From: Paraburkholderia sartisoli
GTDB taxonomy: Bacteria; Pseudomonadota; Gammaproteobacteria; Burkholderiales; Burkholderiaceae
Assembly: GCF_900107685.1 (NCBI RefSeq)
Contig: NZ_FNRQ01000003.1
Coordinates: 310,001-374,000, forward strand
Length of the DNA: 64,000 nt
Direction of reading: 5' to 3'
This document shows positions 55,495 through 64,000 of this stretch, in pieces; within the stretch, counting starts at the first letter, position 1, and every line of letters begins with the position of its first letter. The position numbers were made by a program, and so were the translations under genes. Under the pieces are notes generated by a model. That model worked only from the letters and a program-made list of their open reading frames with translations, had not been told where the DNA came from and searched no databases.

Positions 55495-57051
55495 ATGGCT
55501 CAGGCTCAAGTCCCGCACCCTCCGCTGGAGGGTGCGCAACTGGTGATCGGCACGATCGCCGTTTCGCTCGCGGTTTTCATGAACGTGCTCGACACGTCGA
55601 TTGCCAACGTGTCGATCCCGTCGATTTCGGGCGACCTCGGCGTCTCGTCGGATCAGGGCACGTGGGTGATCACGTCGTTCGCGGTGGCAAACGCGATCTC
55701 CGTGCCGCTGACGGGCTGGCTCACCGATCGCATCGGCCAGGTGCGTCTCTTCATGGCGTCGATCATCCTGTTCGTGATCTCGTCGTGGATGTGCGGGCTC
55801 GCGCCGACGCTGCCGTTCCTGCTCGCGTCGCGCGTGCTGCAAGGCGCGGTGGCAGGGCCGATGATTCCGCTGTCGCAGACGTTGCTGCTCGCCAGTTATC
55901 CGCGCGCCAAGGCGCCGATGGCGCTCTCGATGTGGGCGATGACCACGCTGATCGCGCCGGTGGCCGGGCCGATTCTCGGCGGCTGGATCTCCGACAACAT
56001 CTCGTGGCCATGGATCTTCTACGTGAACATTCCGGTCGGGATCATCGCCGCGGCGGCGACGTGGGCGATCTTTCGCCACCGCGACTCGGTCATCCGCAAG
56101 GCGCCGATCGACGGCGTCGGTCTCGCGCTGCTGATCACGTGGGTCGGCTCGCTGCAGGTCATGCTCGACAAGGGCAAGGACCTCGACTGGTTCTCGTCGA
56201 CGACGGTCGTCGTGCTCGCCCTCACCGCCGTGATCGCGCTCGCGTTCTTCATCGTCTGGGAATTGACGGCGGAGCATCCGGTGGTCGACCTGTCGCTCTT
56301 CTCGAAGCGCAACTTCACGGGCGGCACCGTCGCGCTGTCGATCGGCTATGGCCTGTACTTCGGCAACCTCGTGCTGTTGCCGCTGTGGCTGCAAACCGAC
56401 ATCGGCTATACCGCGACCGAGGCGGGGCTCGTGATGGCGCCCGTCGGACTCTTCGCGGTGCTGCTCTCGCCGCTCACCGGCAAGTTCCTGCCGCGCACCG
56501 ATCCGCGCTATATCGCGACCGCGTCGTTCCTCGTGTTCGCGCTGTGCTTCTGGATGCGCTCGCGCTACACGACGGGCGTCGACACGTATTCGCTGCTGAT
56601 GCCCACGCTGATTCAGGGCATCGGCATGGCGGGCTTCTTTATTCCGCTGGTGTCGATCACGTTGTCGGGCCTGCCGGGCAACCGGATTCCGGCCGCGTCG
56701 GGCCTGTCGAATTTCGTGCGGATCATGTGCGGCGGGATCGGCACGTCGATTTTCCAGACCGCCTGGGATCACCGGACAATCCTGCACCACGCGCAACTCT
56801 CGGAACAGGCAAGCGCGTACAACCCGGTGTTCGATCATTCGATGCAGCAGCTTGGCGCTGTCGGGTTCAACCAGCCGCAGGCGTACGGCCTCTTCAACTC
56901 AATGGCGACGCAGCAGGCCGCGCAGCTTGGCGTGAACGACCTGTTCTTTGTCTCGGCCGGCATCTTTGTCGCGCTGATCGCGCTGATCTGGACCACGAAG
57001 CCGGAGCGTGCGGGCGGCGACGCGGGCGCCGCGGCGGCAGCCGCGCACTGA
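55495..57051 (+). CDS. emrB: Multidrug efflux MFS transporter EmrB (DHA2 family)
   Basis: 518-aa drug:proton antiporter with 14 predicted helices. Helix 1 has FMNVLDTSIANVSIPSISG (motif D1), loop 2-3 has GWLTDRIGQVR (motif A) and helix 5 carries the motif C stretch APVAGPILGG. With EmrA and the outer-membrane lipoprotein it should expel hydrophobic toxicants across both membranes. A bidirectional terminator follows at 57100. Confidence 0.94.
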   Translation: MAQAQVPHPPLEGAQLVIGTIAVSLAVFMNVLDTSIANVSIPSISGDLGVSSDQGTWVITSFAVANAISVPLTGWLTDRIGQVRLFMASIILFVISSWMCGLAPTLPFLLASRVLQGAVAGPMIPLSQTLLLASYPRAKAPMALSMWAMTTLIAPVAGPILGGWISDNISWPWIFYVNIPVGIIAAAATWAIFRHRDSVIRKAPIDGVGLALLITWVGSLQVMLDKGKDLDWFSSTTVVVLALTAVIALAFFIVWELTAEHPVVDLSLFSKRNFTGGTVALSIGYGLYFGNLVLLPLWLQTDIGYTATEAGLVMAPVGLFAVLLSPLTGKFLPRTDPRYIATASFLVFALCFWMRSRYTTGVDTYSLLMPTLIQGIGMAGFFIPLVSITLSGLPGNRIPAASGLSNFVRIMCGGIGTSIFQTAWDHRTILHHAQLSEQASAYNPVFDHSMQQLGAVGFNQPQAYGLFNSMATQQAAQLGVNDLFFVSAGIFVALIALIWTTKPERAGGDAGAAAAAAH

Positions 57052-57099
57052 GGTTCGTCTATCCGCGACGCGGCGATTCGATCGATGCGTCGCGGAATG

Positions 57100-57137
57100 A
57101 AAAAAGCGGTGCCGCACTCATGCGGCACCGCTTTTTT
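57100..57137. terminator. Bidirectional terminator between emrB and truB
   Basis: Perfect 17-base stem AAAAAAGCGGTGCCGCA / TGCGGCACCGCTTTTTT with a CTCA loop; serves convergent emrB and truB. Confidence 0.93.
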
Positions 57138-57160
57138 CGTTGTGAAACGCGGCTCGCGCT

Positions 57161-58096
57161 TCAGTTCGCGGCGCTCACGATGAGTCGTTCCGGCGCGAGC
57201 ACGCCGTCACCGGCTTTCGCGACGCCTAGCAGCCGGCCATCGCCATAGACGCGCATGCGCGGCGACTGCTTCAGTACATCCTGACTGATCGCCAGCTCAT
57301 CGAGCCGCAGACGCTGACCGTGCAAAAAGCGTCGCGCGGCTTCGGCGTCGAGTTGCACTTCGGGAAACGTCGACAGCAACGCGTCGACCGGTTGCAACCA
57401 GGCGTCGCGCGCCGATTCCGTCGCGTCTGAAAGCCCATCGAGCGTGACCGCGTGTTCGAGCGTCAACGCGCCGACGCCCGTCCGGCGCAACGCCACCAGG
57501 TGCGCGCCGCAACCGAGCGCTTCGCCGATATCCTCGGCCAGCGTGCGAACGTAGGTGCCCTTGCTGCACGTGACGCGAAACGTCACGTCGGGCAACGCGC
57601 ACGCAATCAGCTCCAGCACGTGAATCGTGACCTGACGCCCTTCCCGCTCGATCACCTGCCCGGCGCGTGCGTATTCGTACAGCGGCTTGCCGTCGCGCTT
57701 CAACGCGGAATACATCGGCGGAATCTGGACGATGTCGCCACGAAACCGCGCCATTGCATCGATCACCGCGGCCTCGTCGCACGAAACTTCACGCGTTTCC
57801 GCGGCTTCGCCTTCGGCGTCGCCAGTGGTCGTGCGAACGCCGAGACGCATCGTTGCTTCGTACGTCTTGTCGGCTTCAAGCAGATCCTGCGAGAACTTGG
57901 TCGCCTCGCCAAAACACAGCGGCAGCAAGCCGGAAGCGAGCGGATCGAGCGTGCCGGTGTGACCCGCCTTCTTCGCGAGGTAGAGACGCTTGGCGCGGAT
58001 CAGCGCGTCGTTGCTCGACAGGCCGATGGGCTTGTCGAGCAGCAGCACGCCGTCGAGCGCACGGCGCGGAATGCGCGGGCGTTGTGGTGCGATCAT
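57161..58096 (-). CDS. truB: tRNA pseudouridine(55) synthase TruB
   Basis: 311-aa enzyme making pseudouridine 55 in tRNA T-arms. The catalytic Asp51 lies in GHTGTLDPLASG; DGVLLLDKPIGLSSN and FRVTCSKGTYVRTLAEDIG are also diagnostic. Last gene of the rimP-nusA-infB-rbfA-truB cluster, 36 bases after rbfA. Confidence 0.96.
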   Translation of the reverse strand: MIAPQRPRIPRRALDGVLLLDKPIGLSSNDALIRAKRLYLAKKAGHTGTLDPLASGLLPLCFGEATKFSQDLLEADKTYEATMRLGVRTTTGDAEGEAAETREVSCDEAAVIDAMARFRGDIVQIPPMYSALKRDGKPLYEYARAGQVIEREGRQVTIHVLELIACALPDVTFRVTCSKGTYVRTLAEDIGEALGCGAHLVALRRTGVGALTLEHAVTLDGLSDATESARDAWLQPVDALLSTFPEVQLDAEAARRFLHGQRLRLDELAISQDVLKQSPRMRVYGDGRLLGVAKAGDGVLAPERLIVSAAN

Positions 58097-58132
58097 GTCA
58101 ATCGAACGATGGCTTGAGTGAAGGACGCGAGC

Positions 58133-58498
58133 TCACTCGTCCTTGGCGCGCGAAGCGTTCGCTTCGTCGATCAGACGCGACATCTCGACGGCCTGCTCGA
58201 TCGTCTTGTCGTAATGGAAATGCAGCGTCGGCACGGTGTGAATGTGCAGGCGCCTGAACAGCAGGTTGTGCAGATGGCCGGCCGCGTGATTGAGCGCGTC
58301 CTGCGTCTGCTGCGGATCGCCCGTCAGCGTCGTGAAGAACACTTTTGCGTGCGCGTAATCCGGCGTCAACTCGACGCTCTGAAACGTGACGAGCCCGATG
58401 CGCGGGTCTTTCACCTCGCGCAGCAACTCGGACAGGTCGCGCTGGATCTGATCGGCGATCTGCACGTTGCGATTGGGAGAAGAACGTTTTTTAGGCAT
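58133..58498 (-). CDS. rbfA: 30S ribosome-binding factor RbfA
   Basis: 121-aa KH-type protein for 16S rRNA 5'-end maturation. Core: [33 protein letters not shown] and the C-terminal [26 protein letters not shown] at 58498 matches the usual start MPKKRSS. It lies 164 bases after infB on the same strand. Confidence 0.95.
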   Translation of the reverse strand: MPKKRSSPNRNVQIADQIQRDLSELLREVKDPRIGLVTFQSVELTPDYAHAKVFFTTLTGDPQQTQDALNHAAGHLHNLLFRRLHIHTVPTLHFHYDKTIEQAVEMSRLIDEANASRAKDE

Positions 58499-58662
58499 GG
58501 TGAATCCGTGATCCGGTTTGTCGGCTGCGTTGCGTTCAGGCCGCATCGGCAGGGGGAGTGAAACGACCCGCCGCGACCTGAATCCGCACACAGACACCGA
58601 CACAAAAACAAAGGGCGGAGCCGGGCAAGCGCCCGCTCCGCCCTTCGAGCGCTGCGCCTGAC

Positions 58663-61575
58663 TTACAGCGTACGCGCGACTTCCGTGACTTCGAAGACTT
58701 CGAACTGGTCGCCTTCGACGATATCGTTGAAATTCTTCACCGACATACCGCATTCGAAGCCCTGGCGGACTTCCTTGACGTCGTCCTTGAAGCGCTTCAG
58801 CGAATCGAGTTCGCCGGTGTGGATCACGACGTTGTTGCGCAGCACGCGCACCGACGACGAACGCTTGACCACACCGTCCGTGACCATACAGCCGGCCACC
58901 GCGCCGATCTTCGGCACCTTGAAGACCTGACGGACTTCGACCATGCCGGTGATCACTTCGCGCTTCTCCGGCGCCAGCATGCCCGACATCGCGGCCTTCA
59001 CCTCATCCACTGCGTCATAGATGATGTTGTAGTAGCGGATGTCGATGCCATTGGATTCCGCGAGCTTGCGCGCCTGCGCATCCGCACGCGTGTTGAAGCC
59101 AATGATGACGGCCTTCGAAGCCGTTGCCAGGTTGACGTCGGATTCGCTGATGCCACCCACCGCGCTGTGCACGACCTGCACGCGCACTTCGTCGGTCGAG
59201 AGCTTGAGCAGCGACTGGACCAGTGCTTCCTGCGAGCCCTGCACGTCCGCCTTGACGATAAGCGGCAGGTATTGCACTTCGCCTTCGCCCAGCTGTTCGA
59301 GCATGTTCTCGAGCTTCGCGGCCTGCTGCTTCGCCAGCTTGACATCGCGGAACTTGCCCTGACGGAACAGCGCGACTTCACGCGCCTTGCGGTCGTCCGG
59401 CATGACGATGACTTCCTCGCCCGCCGCCGGCACTTCCGACAGACCCTGAATTTCAACCGGGATCGACGGACCCGCCGACTTCGTCGGCTTGCCGGTTTCG
59501 TCGAGCATGGCACGCACGCGACCGTAGGCGCTACCCGCCAGCACGACGTCGCCACGGTTCAGCGTACCGGACTGGACGAGGATCGTTGCAACCGGACCCT
59601 TACCCTTGTCGAGCTTCGCTTCGATGACTAGGCCCTTGGCCGGCGCATCGATCGGTGCCGTCAGTTCCAGCACTTCAGCCTGCAGCAGCACGTTTTCGAG
59701 CAGGTCGTCGATGCCCGCGCCGGTTTTCGCCGACACCGGCACGAACGGCGATTCGCCACCGTACTCTTCCGGCACGACGCCTTCCGCGACGAGTTCCTGC
59801 TTCACGCGTTCCAGGTTCGCATCCGGCTTGTCGATCTTGTTGATCGCGACGACGAGCGGCACGCCAGCGGCCTTCGCGTGGGCGATCGCTTCCTTCGTCT
59901 GCGGCATCACGCCGTCGTCGGCTGCCACCACCAGAATCACGATGTCCGTTGCCTTTGCACCGCGGGCACGCATGGCCGTGAAGGCCTCGTGACCCGGCGT
60001 GTCGAGGAACGTGATGACGCCACGCGGCGTTTCGACGTGATATGCGCCGATGTGCTGCGTAATACCGCCCGCTTCGCCCGCCGCCACCTTCGCGCGACGG
60101 ATGTAATCGAGCAGCGAGGTCTTGCCGTGGTCGACGTGACCCATGACGGTGACGACCGGCGGACGCGGCAGCGCTTCGGCGTCGGTGATTTCACCTTCGA
60201 CGAGCATCGCTTCCGGATCGTCCAGCTTCGCCGCGACGGCGTGATGGCCCAGTTCCTCGACGATGATCATCGCCGTTTCCTGGTCCAGCATCTGGTTGAT
60301 CGTGACCATCTGGCCAAGCTTCATCATCGACTTGATGACTTCCGAAGCCTTCACGGCCATCTTGTGCGCCAGATCGGCGACCGTAATCGTTTCCGGCACG
60401 TGCACTTCGCGCACGATCGGTTCCGTCGGTGCCTGGAACGTGGTGTTCTGGTCCTGATGCTTGCCACGACCCTTCGGACCGCCGCGCCAGCCGCGATCGA
60501 CGCCGCCGCTGGAATCGCCGCGCGTCTTGATGCCACGGCGCTTCGCTGCGTCGTCCTGCCAGCCGCCCTTGCCGCCACCTGGCTTCTTCTTGTCGCCCAC
60601 CGACGACGGCGCCGCCGTCGTGGCCGGTGCAGCCGCGGGCTTCTTCGCGGCCGGACGGGCCGTCGTTTCACCTGCCGGACGCGCGGGCTTGTGCAGCGTG
60701 CCCTTGGCTTCGGCGGCCTTCGCCGGCTCAGCGGCCTTCGGCGCCGGTTCCGGTGCCCTGGCCTGCTGCGCCTTGCGAGGCGTGTTCATCATTTCGCGGA
60801 TCGCGCGCGCTTCGGCTTCAGCCGCTGCGCGACGCTTGCTGACTTCTTCCTGCTCGGCGCGCGTCTTTTCCGCAGCCTGACGCGCTGCGTCTTCCGCCTT
60901 CTTCGCCGCTTCGCGTTGCGCCGCGCGCTCCGCGGCGGCGCGTTCGTCGTCCTGCTCGGACGGGCGTTCGGCCTGAACGGCCTCCGCCTGCTCGGCTTCG
61001 ACACGGGCAGCCGCTTCCGCAACCGCCGCACGCTTCTTCGCCGCTTCTTCTTCCGCGCGACGACGCTCCGCCTCAGCCGCCTGTTCGTGCGCCTGGCGCT
61101 CTGCCTCTTCGCGCTCGAGCTGTTCCTGACGGGCCTTCAGCTCCTGCGCCTGCTTTTCGAGCAGCTCGGCTTCGTGCCGCGCCTCTTCCTCGCGACGCTG
61201 GAGTTCGAGATCGTCGACCTCGGCGACATCCTCAGCCACATGATTCGATGCATCACCGCCTTCGCCGCCCGCTTCGTCACGGCGGACGAACGTGCGCTTC
61301 TTGCGCACTTCGACCTGAATGGTGCGAGCTTTGCCCGTCGCGTCGGATTGCTTGATCTCCGACGTGTGCCGTTTCGTCAGCGTGATCTTGCGCTTGTCGG
61401 CATCAGTCGAACCGTGCGACTTGCGCAAGTGGTCGAGCAGACGCGCCTTGTCCGTTTCGGACAGGGTGTCGTCTTCGCTCGCTTTTGTGACGCCCGCCGC
61501 CTGCAGCTGCTCGAGCAGCACGCCGGCAGGCATTTTCAGTTCCGCGGCAAATTGGGCTACGTTGTTACTCGCCAT
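58663..61575 (-). CDS. infB: Translation initiation factor IF-2
   Basis: 970-aa GTPase that places fMet-tRNA on the ribosome. N-terminal IF2_N ([21 protein letters not shown]), a long Glu/Arg/Ala-rich coiled segment (about 120-260), a linker, then the G domain with GHVDHGKT near 478, DTPGHEAF and NKIDKPDA, and the C-terminal tRNA-binding domains. AGAGG precedes the ATG. Lies 93 bases after nusA. Confidence 0.97.
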   Translation of the reverse strand: MASNNVAQFAAELKMPAGVLLEQLQAAGVTKASEDDTLSETDKARLLDHLRKSHGSTDADKRKITLTKRHTSEIKQSDATGKARTIQVEVRKKRTFVRRDEAGGEGGDASNHVAEDVAEVDDLELQRREEEARHEAELLEKQAQELKARQEQLEREEAERQAHEQAAEAERRRAEEEAAKKRAAVAEAAARVEAEQAEAVQAERPSEQDDERAAAERAAQREAAKKAEDAARQAAEKTRAEQEEVSKRRAAAEAEARAIREMMNTPRKAQQARAPEPAPKAAEPAKAAEAKGTLHKPARPAGETTARPAAKKPAAAPATTAAPSSVGDKKKPGGGKGGWQDDAAKRRGIKTRGDSSGGVDRGWRGGPKGRGKHQDQNTTFQAPTEPIVREVHVPETITVADLAHKMAVKASEVIKSMMKLGQMVTINQMLDQETAMIIVEELGHHAVAAKLDDPEAMLVEGEITDAEALPRPPVVTVMGHVDHGKTSLLDYIRRAKVAAGEAGGITQHIGAYHVETPRGVITFLDTPGHEAFTAMRARGAKATDIVILVVAADDGVMPQTKEAIAHAKAAGVPLVVAINKIDKPDANLERVKQELVAEGVVPEEYGGESPFVPVSAKTGAGIDDLLENVLLQAEVLELTAPIDAPAKGLVIEAKLDKGKGPVATILVQSGTLNRGDVVLAGSAYGRVRAMLDETGKPTKSAGPSIPVEIQGLSEVPAAGEEVIVMPDDRKAREVALFRQGKFRDVKLAKQQAAKLENMLEQLGEGEVQYLPLIVKADVQGSQEALVQSLLKLSTDEVRVQVVHSAVGGISESDVNLATASKAVIIGFNTRADAQARKLAESNGIDIRYYNIIYDAVDEVKAAMSGMLAPEKREVITGMVEVRQVFKVPKIGAVAGCMVTDGVVKRSSSVRVLRNNVVIHTGELDSLKRFKDDVKEVRQGFECGMSVKNFNDIVEGDQFEVFEVTEVARTL

Positions 61576-61668
61576 TCATTCCTCTTAATGCAAGGACCGA
61601 TTCCTTGCGGTTAGCATCGGGTCATGCGGCCTGACGGCCGCTTTCAGGTCAGTGGGTCATGGTCATTT

Positions 61669-63144
61669 TCACTGGAACCAGTGTTCACGGGCCTTCATGA
61701 TCAACGCCTTGGCGGCCTCTTCTTCCATACCTGTCATCTCGATCAGCTCGTCCACCGCCAGTTCCGCGAGTTCGTCGCGGGTCTGGATCTGATGTTCGGC
61801 CAGCTTCGCGAGCAGGTCGGCATCCATGCCATCAAGGCTCTTCAGGTCGAGCGCTACGTTTTCGACCTTCTCTTCGTTTGCAATCGCCTGCGTCAGCAAC
61901 GCGTCGCGGGCGCGATTGCGCAATTCATGCACGGTGTCTTCGTCGAAGGCTTCGATTTCGAGCATCTCGTTGAGCGGCACATAGGCAATCTCTTCGAGGC
62001 TCGTAAAGCCCTCGTCGATCAGGATGTCGGCTACTTCCTCATCGACATCGAGACGCGCCATGAACAGGTCACGCAGTACGCTGCGTTCCTGATTCTGCTT
62101 TTGTGCAGATTCGTCCGGCGTCATGATGTTGATCTGCCAGCCGGTGAGTTCGCTGGCAAGACGCACGTTCTGACCGCTACGGCCAATTGCGACCGCCAGT
62201 TCGTTTTCGTCCACGACGACGTCCATCGAATGCTTTTCTTCATCGACGACAATCGACTGGACGGCTGCCGGCGCGAGCGCGCCGATCACGAACTGGGCGG
62301 GATCTTCCGACCATAGCACGATGTCGACGTTTTCGCCACCGAGCTCATTACGGACGGCTTGCACGCGCGAACCGCGAATGCCCACGCAGGTGCCGATCGG
62401 ATCGATGCGCTTGTCGTATGCGACCACGCCAATCTTCGCGCGAACGCCCGGGTCACGTGCGGCCGCCTTGATTTCCAGCAGGCCCTGCTCGATTTCCGGC
62501 ACTTCCATTTCGAACAGCTTCATCAGGAATTCGGGCGCGGTGCGCGACAGTTCGATCTGCGGACCGCGCGCGGTGCGGTCGACCTTCGCGATATACGCGC
62601 GAACCCGGTCGCCGACGCGCAGGTTTTCCTTCGGAATCAGCTGGTCGCGGCGCAGCAGCGCTTCGACACGGCCGGTTTCGACGATGAAGTTACCCTTGTC
62701 GAGGCGCTTGACCGAGCCGGTCATGATGTGTTCGCCGCGTTCCAGAAAGTCGTTCAGGATCTGCTCGCGTTCAGCGTCGCGCACCTTCTGCAGGATCACC
62801 TGCTTGGCGGCCTGCGCGCCGATACGGCCGAATTCGATCGACGGCACCGGTTCCTCGATGAACTCGTCGAGCTGGATGTCGGCCTTCTGTTCGCGTGCTT
62901 CGAACAGCAGGATTTCCTGATCCGGCTCCTGCAAACCTGCTTCGTCCGGCACCACGCGCCAGCGACGGTACGTTTCGTGCTCACCGCTTTCACGGTCGAT
63001 ATGGACGCGGATGTCCGCGTCTTCTTCGAAGAGTTTCTTGGAGGCCGAAGCGAGCGCCGCCTCAAGGGCGGCAAAAACCACGTCCTTGTCGACGTTCTTC
63101 TCGCGTGCCAGCGCATCCACCAGCATCAACACTTCGCGACTCAT
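61669..63144 (-). CDS. nusA: Transcription termination/antitermination protein NusA
   Basis: 491-aa RNA polymerase-associated factor. N-terminal domain ([19 protein letters not shown]), S1 domain, KH domains ([23 protein letters not shown]) and two acidic C-terminal repeats ending with [18 protein letters not shown], as in E. coli. Its ATG overlaps the rimP stop by four bases (ATGA), so the two are coupled. Confidence 0.97.
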   Translation of the reverse strand: MSREVLMLVDALAREKNVDKDVVFAALEAALASASKKLFEEDADIRVHIDRESGEHETYRRWRVVPDEAGLQEPDQEILLFEAREQKADIQLDEFIEEPVPSIEFGRIGAQAAKQVILQKVRDAEREQILNDFLERGEHIMTGSVKRLDKGNFIVETGRVEALLRRDQLIPKENLRVGDRVRAYIAKVDRTARGPQIELSRTAPEFLMKLFEMEVPEIEQGLLEIKAAARDPGVRAKIGVVAYDKRIDPIGTCVGIRGSRVQAVRNELGGENVDIVLWSEDPAQFVIGALAPAAVQSIVVDEEKHSMDVVVDENELAVAIGRSGQNVRLASELTGWQINIMTPDESAQKQNQERSVLRDLFMARLDVDEEVADILIDEGFTSLEEIAYVPLNEMLEIEAFDEDTVHELRNRARDALLTQAIANEEKVENVALDLKSLDGMDADLLAKLAEHQIQTRDELAELAVDELIEMTGMEEEAAKALIMKAREHWFQ

Positions 63145-63599
63145 TGTTTGCGGCTCCTAAAATCAACTTGGGGGACGAGGCGTGCCTTGTCGATATCCGC
63201 GACCGTGAAATCGAGCATCGCGGCGCCTTCCTTCCCTTCGAATTCCAGACCGATCGTTTCGCCCGTGGGTGCATGCAGGATGCCCCGGTACGATTTCCGT
63301 CCGTCCAATGGCTTTTTCAACGTGATGACCACTTCGCTGCCAGCGAAGCGTTCGAAGTCCGCCAGTTTTTTCAGCGGACGGTCGAGACCGGGCGACGACA
63401 CTTCAAGCCGCTCGTAATCGATGTTTTCGACCGTCAGAACGTGCTGGAGCTGACGCGTGACCTTCTCGCAGTCTTCGATTGCGATGCCGGCCGGCTGGTC
63501 GATATACACACACATCATGCCGCGCCCGGTGCGCTCGAGATCGACGAGCTCGTAGCCGAGGCCCACGACCGTGGTTTCAATCAGTTCCGTCAGTTGCAC
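63141..63599 (-). CDS. rimP: Ribosome maturation factor RimP
   Basis: 152-aa protein needed for 30S assembly. [19 protein letters not shown] at the start and [18 protein letters not shown] are the family signatures. GTG at 63599 gives the expected N terminus and length; the frame upstream lies in the leader. First gene of the cluster with nusA, infB, rbfA and truB. Confidence 0.95.
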   Translation of the reverse strand: MQLTELIETTVVGLGYELVDLERTGRGMMCVYIDQPAGIAIEDCEKVTRQLQHVLTVENIDYERLEVSSPGLDRPLKKLADFERFAGSEVVITLKKPLDGRKSYRGILHAPTGETIGLEFEGKEGAAMLDFTVADIDKARLVPQVDFRSRKQ

Positions 63600-63720
63600 A
63601 GTGCCCTCTAGGATGTTCGCGCGGCGGGCCAGCAGGTTTGCCAACCGGGTTACCCCAACGATCACACCTGCGGGCCGCGCGCAAGGCCGGCGCGCGTTCG
63701 TGCGACCCGGGACGCAAACC

Positions 63721-63770
63721 GCACCGGCAAAAAAAAATGGGCGAAACGCCCATCATCTTATTGCCGGTGC
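63721..63770 (-). terminator. Terminator-like nested hairpin in the rimP leader
   Basis: On the leftward strand an inner stem ATGGGCG-TTT-CGCCCAT is followed by a run of eight T; an outer stem GCACCGGCAA / TTGCCGGTGC embraces both. The structure lies about 120 bases upstream of the rimP start and downstream of the probable promoter, so it may attenuate the operon; alternatively it ends an upstream gene outside the window. Confidence 0.65.
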
Positions 63771-63817
63771 TCGCACCAGAGTCGCACACGAAAAACCGCA
63801 CACCCAGCGACTTCGCG

Positions 63818-63845
63818 ATTGTAGCATTTTTCAGGACAAACGCAA
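63818..63845 (-). promoter_or_regulatory. Probable promoter of the rimP-nusA-infB operon
   Basis: On the leftward strand TTGCGT (63840-63845), 16-base spacer, TACAAT (63818-63823). It would give a leader of about 210 bases that includes the hairpin at 63721-63770. Confidence 0.55.
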
Positions 63846-64000
63846 ACCTGCAATGCCCACGGAACGCCCGCTGAAGGCTGTTTTAACAGGAATTTCTCGG
63901 CTTACCTCGCGCTTTGGCGAAGCGCGCGACAGCGCGGCCAGTACATCAGGATCGTGCGTCGACGACGGCCAGCCGCCGCGCGGCGCACGATTCATCCGGC

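Larger units (their letters stand above)
63600..64000. other. Leader and upstream region of the rimP operon
   Basis: About 400 bases to the right edge. It holds the rimP leader with a terminator-like structure, a probable promoter at 63818-63845, and 150 bases of uncertain content beyond it, with open frames on both strands that run off the window and cannot be judged. Confidence 0.55.

Noticed and set aside
63831..64000. Open frame running off the right edge on the leftward strand, ending just upstream of rimP
   Set aside because: Only 55 codons are visible, the last 20 lack coding bias and overlap the probable rimP promoter; an opposite-strand frame starting at 63853 is equally open, so neither is called.

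Overview
The window is a contiguous piece of a high-GC beta-proteobacterial chromosome, best matched by Burkholderia sensu lato (Paraburkholderia/Caballeronia-like). Reasons: an odhA-odhB-lpdA operon next to zapE, a rimP-nusA-infB-rbfA-truB block, a second Hfq with a long disordered tail, a DUF2968 protein, Gram-negative trimeric porins and strong G/C bias in third codon positions. The assignment is by gene content and recalled protein sequences, not by a search.

Layout. (1) 1-6457, leftward: a salvage operon, GntR regulator > 5-methylthioribose kinase (mtnK) > isomerase (mtnA) > class II aldolase > sugar-type periplasmic binding lipoprotein > ABC ATPase (cut by the left edge). Kinase, isomerase and aldolase are the three steps of the DHAP shunt for 5-methylthioribose/5-deoxyribose; the transporter is the probable importer. 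(2) 6512-12345: a LysR regulator with two HTH domains, divergent from amidohydrolase, 4,5-dihydroxyphthalate-decarboxylase-like protein, a DctA-like carrier lacking the usual substrate arginine, and a porin: a probable catabolic locus for an unknown (aromatic?) acid. (3) 12436-16607: rlmB, rnr and two identical tRNA-Leu(CAG) genes, each with its own promoter and terminator. (4) 16982-19447: MarR regulator, M20 amidohydrolase and TRIC-type channel in one operon with a palindrome over the promoter. (5) 19861-25440: four integral membrane proteins (two GT-C-like, a PAP2 phosphatase, an acyltransferase), probably envelope glycan/lipid modification, with AT-rich spacers. (6) 25869-32754: SHS-type MFS carrier, two-domain FabG-type reductase flanked by short degenerate frames, fadD, a DUF1571 protein and a small exported protein. 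(7) 32810-36643: a VAO/4-cresol-dehydrogenase-family flavoprotein, a His/Gly-rich exported protein, and a small lipoprotein-ECF sigma-anti-sigma operon. (8) 37099-42353: hfq2, small proteins, an LtrA protein, DUF2968, DUF2147 and a standalone N-terminal domain of an IS5-type transposase. (9) 42507-51707: zapE, the 2-oxoglutarate dehydrogenase complex and typA. (10) 52066-57051: MarR plus tripartite efflux (outer-membrane lipoprotein, EmrA, EmrB). (11) 57161-63845: truB, rbfA, infB, nusA, rimP with a leader that carries an intrinsic terminator.

Most of the window is ordinary chromosomal content. The parts most worth a second look are the salvage operon with its dedicated transporter and operator, the tandem-HTH LysR locus with the altered DctA-like carrier, the envelope island, the VAO-type flavoprotein pair and the rimP leader. 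No CRISPR array, prophage or complete insertion sequence was seen.
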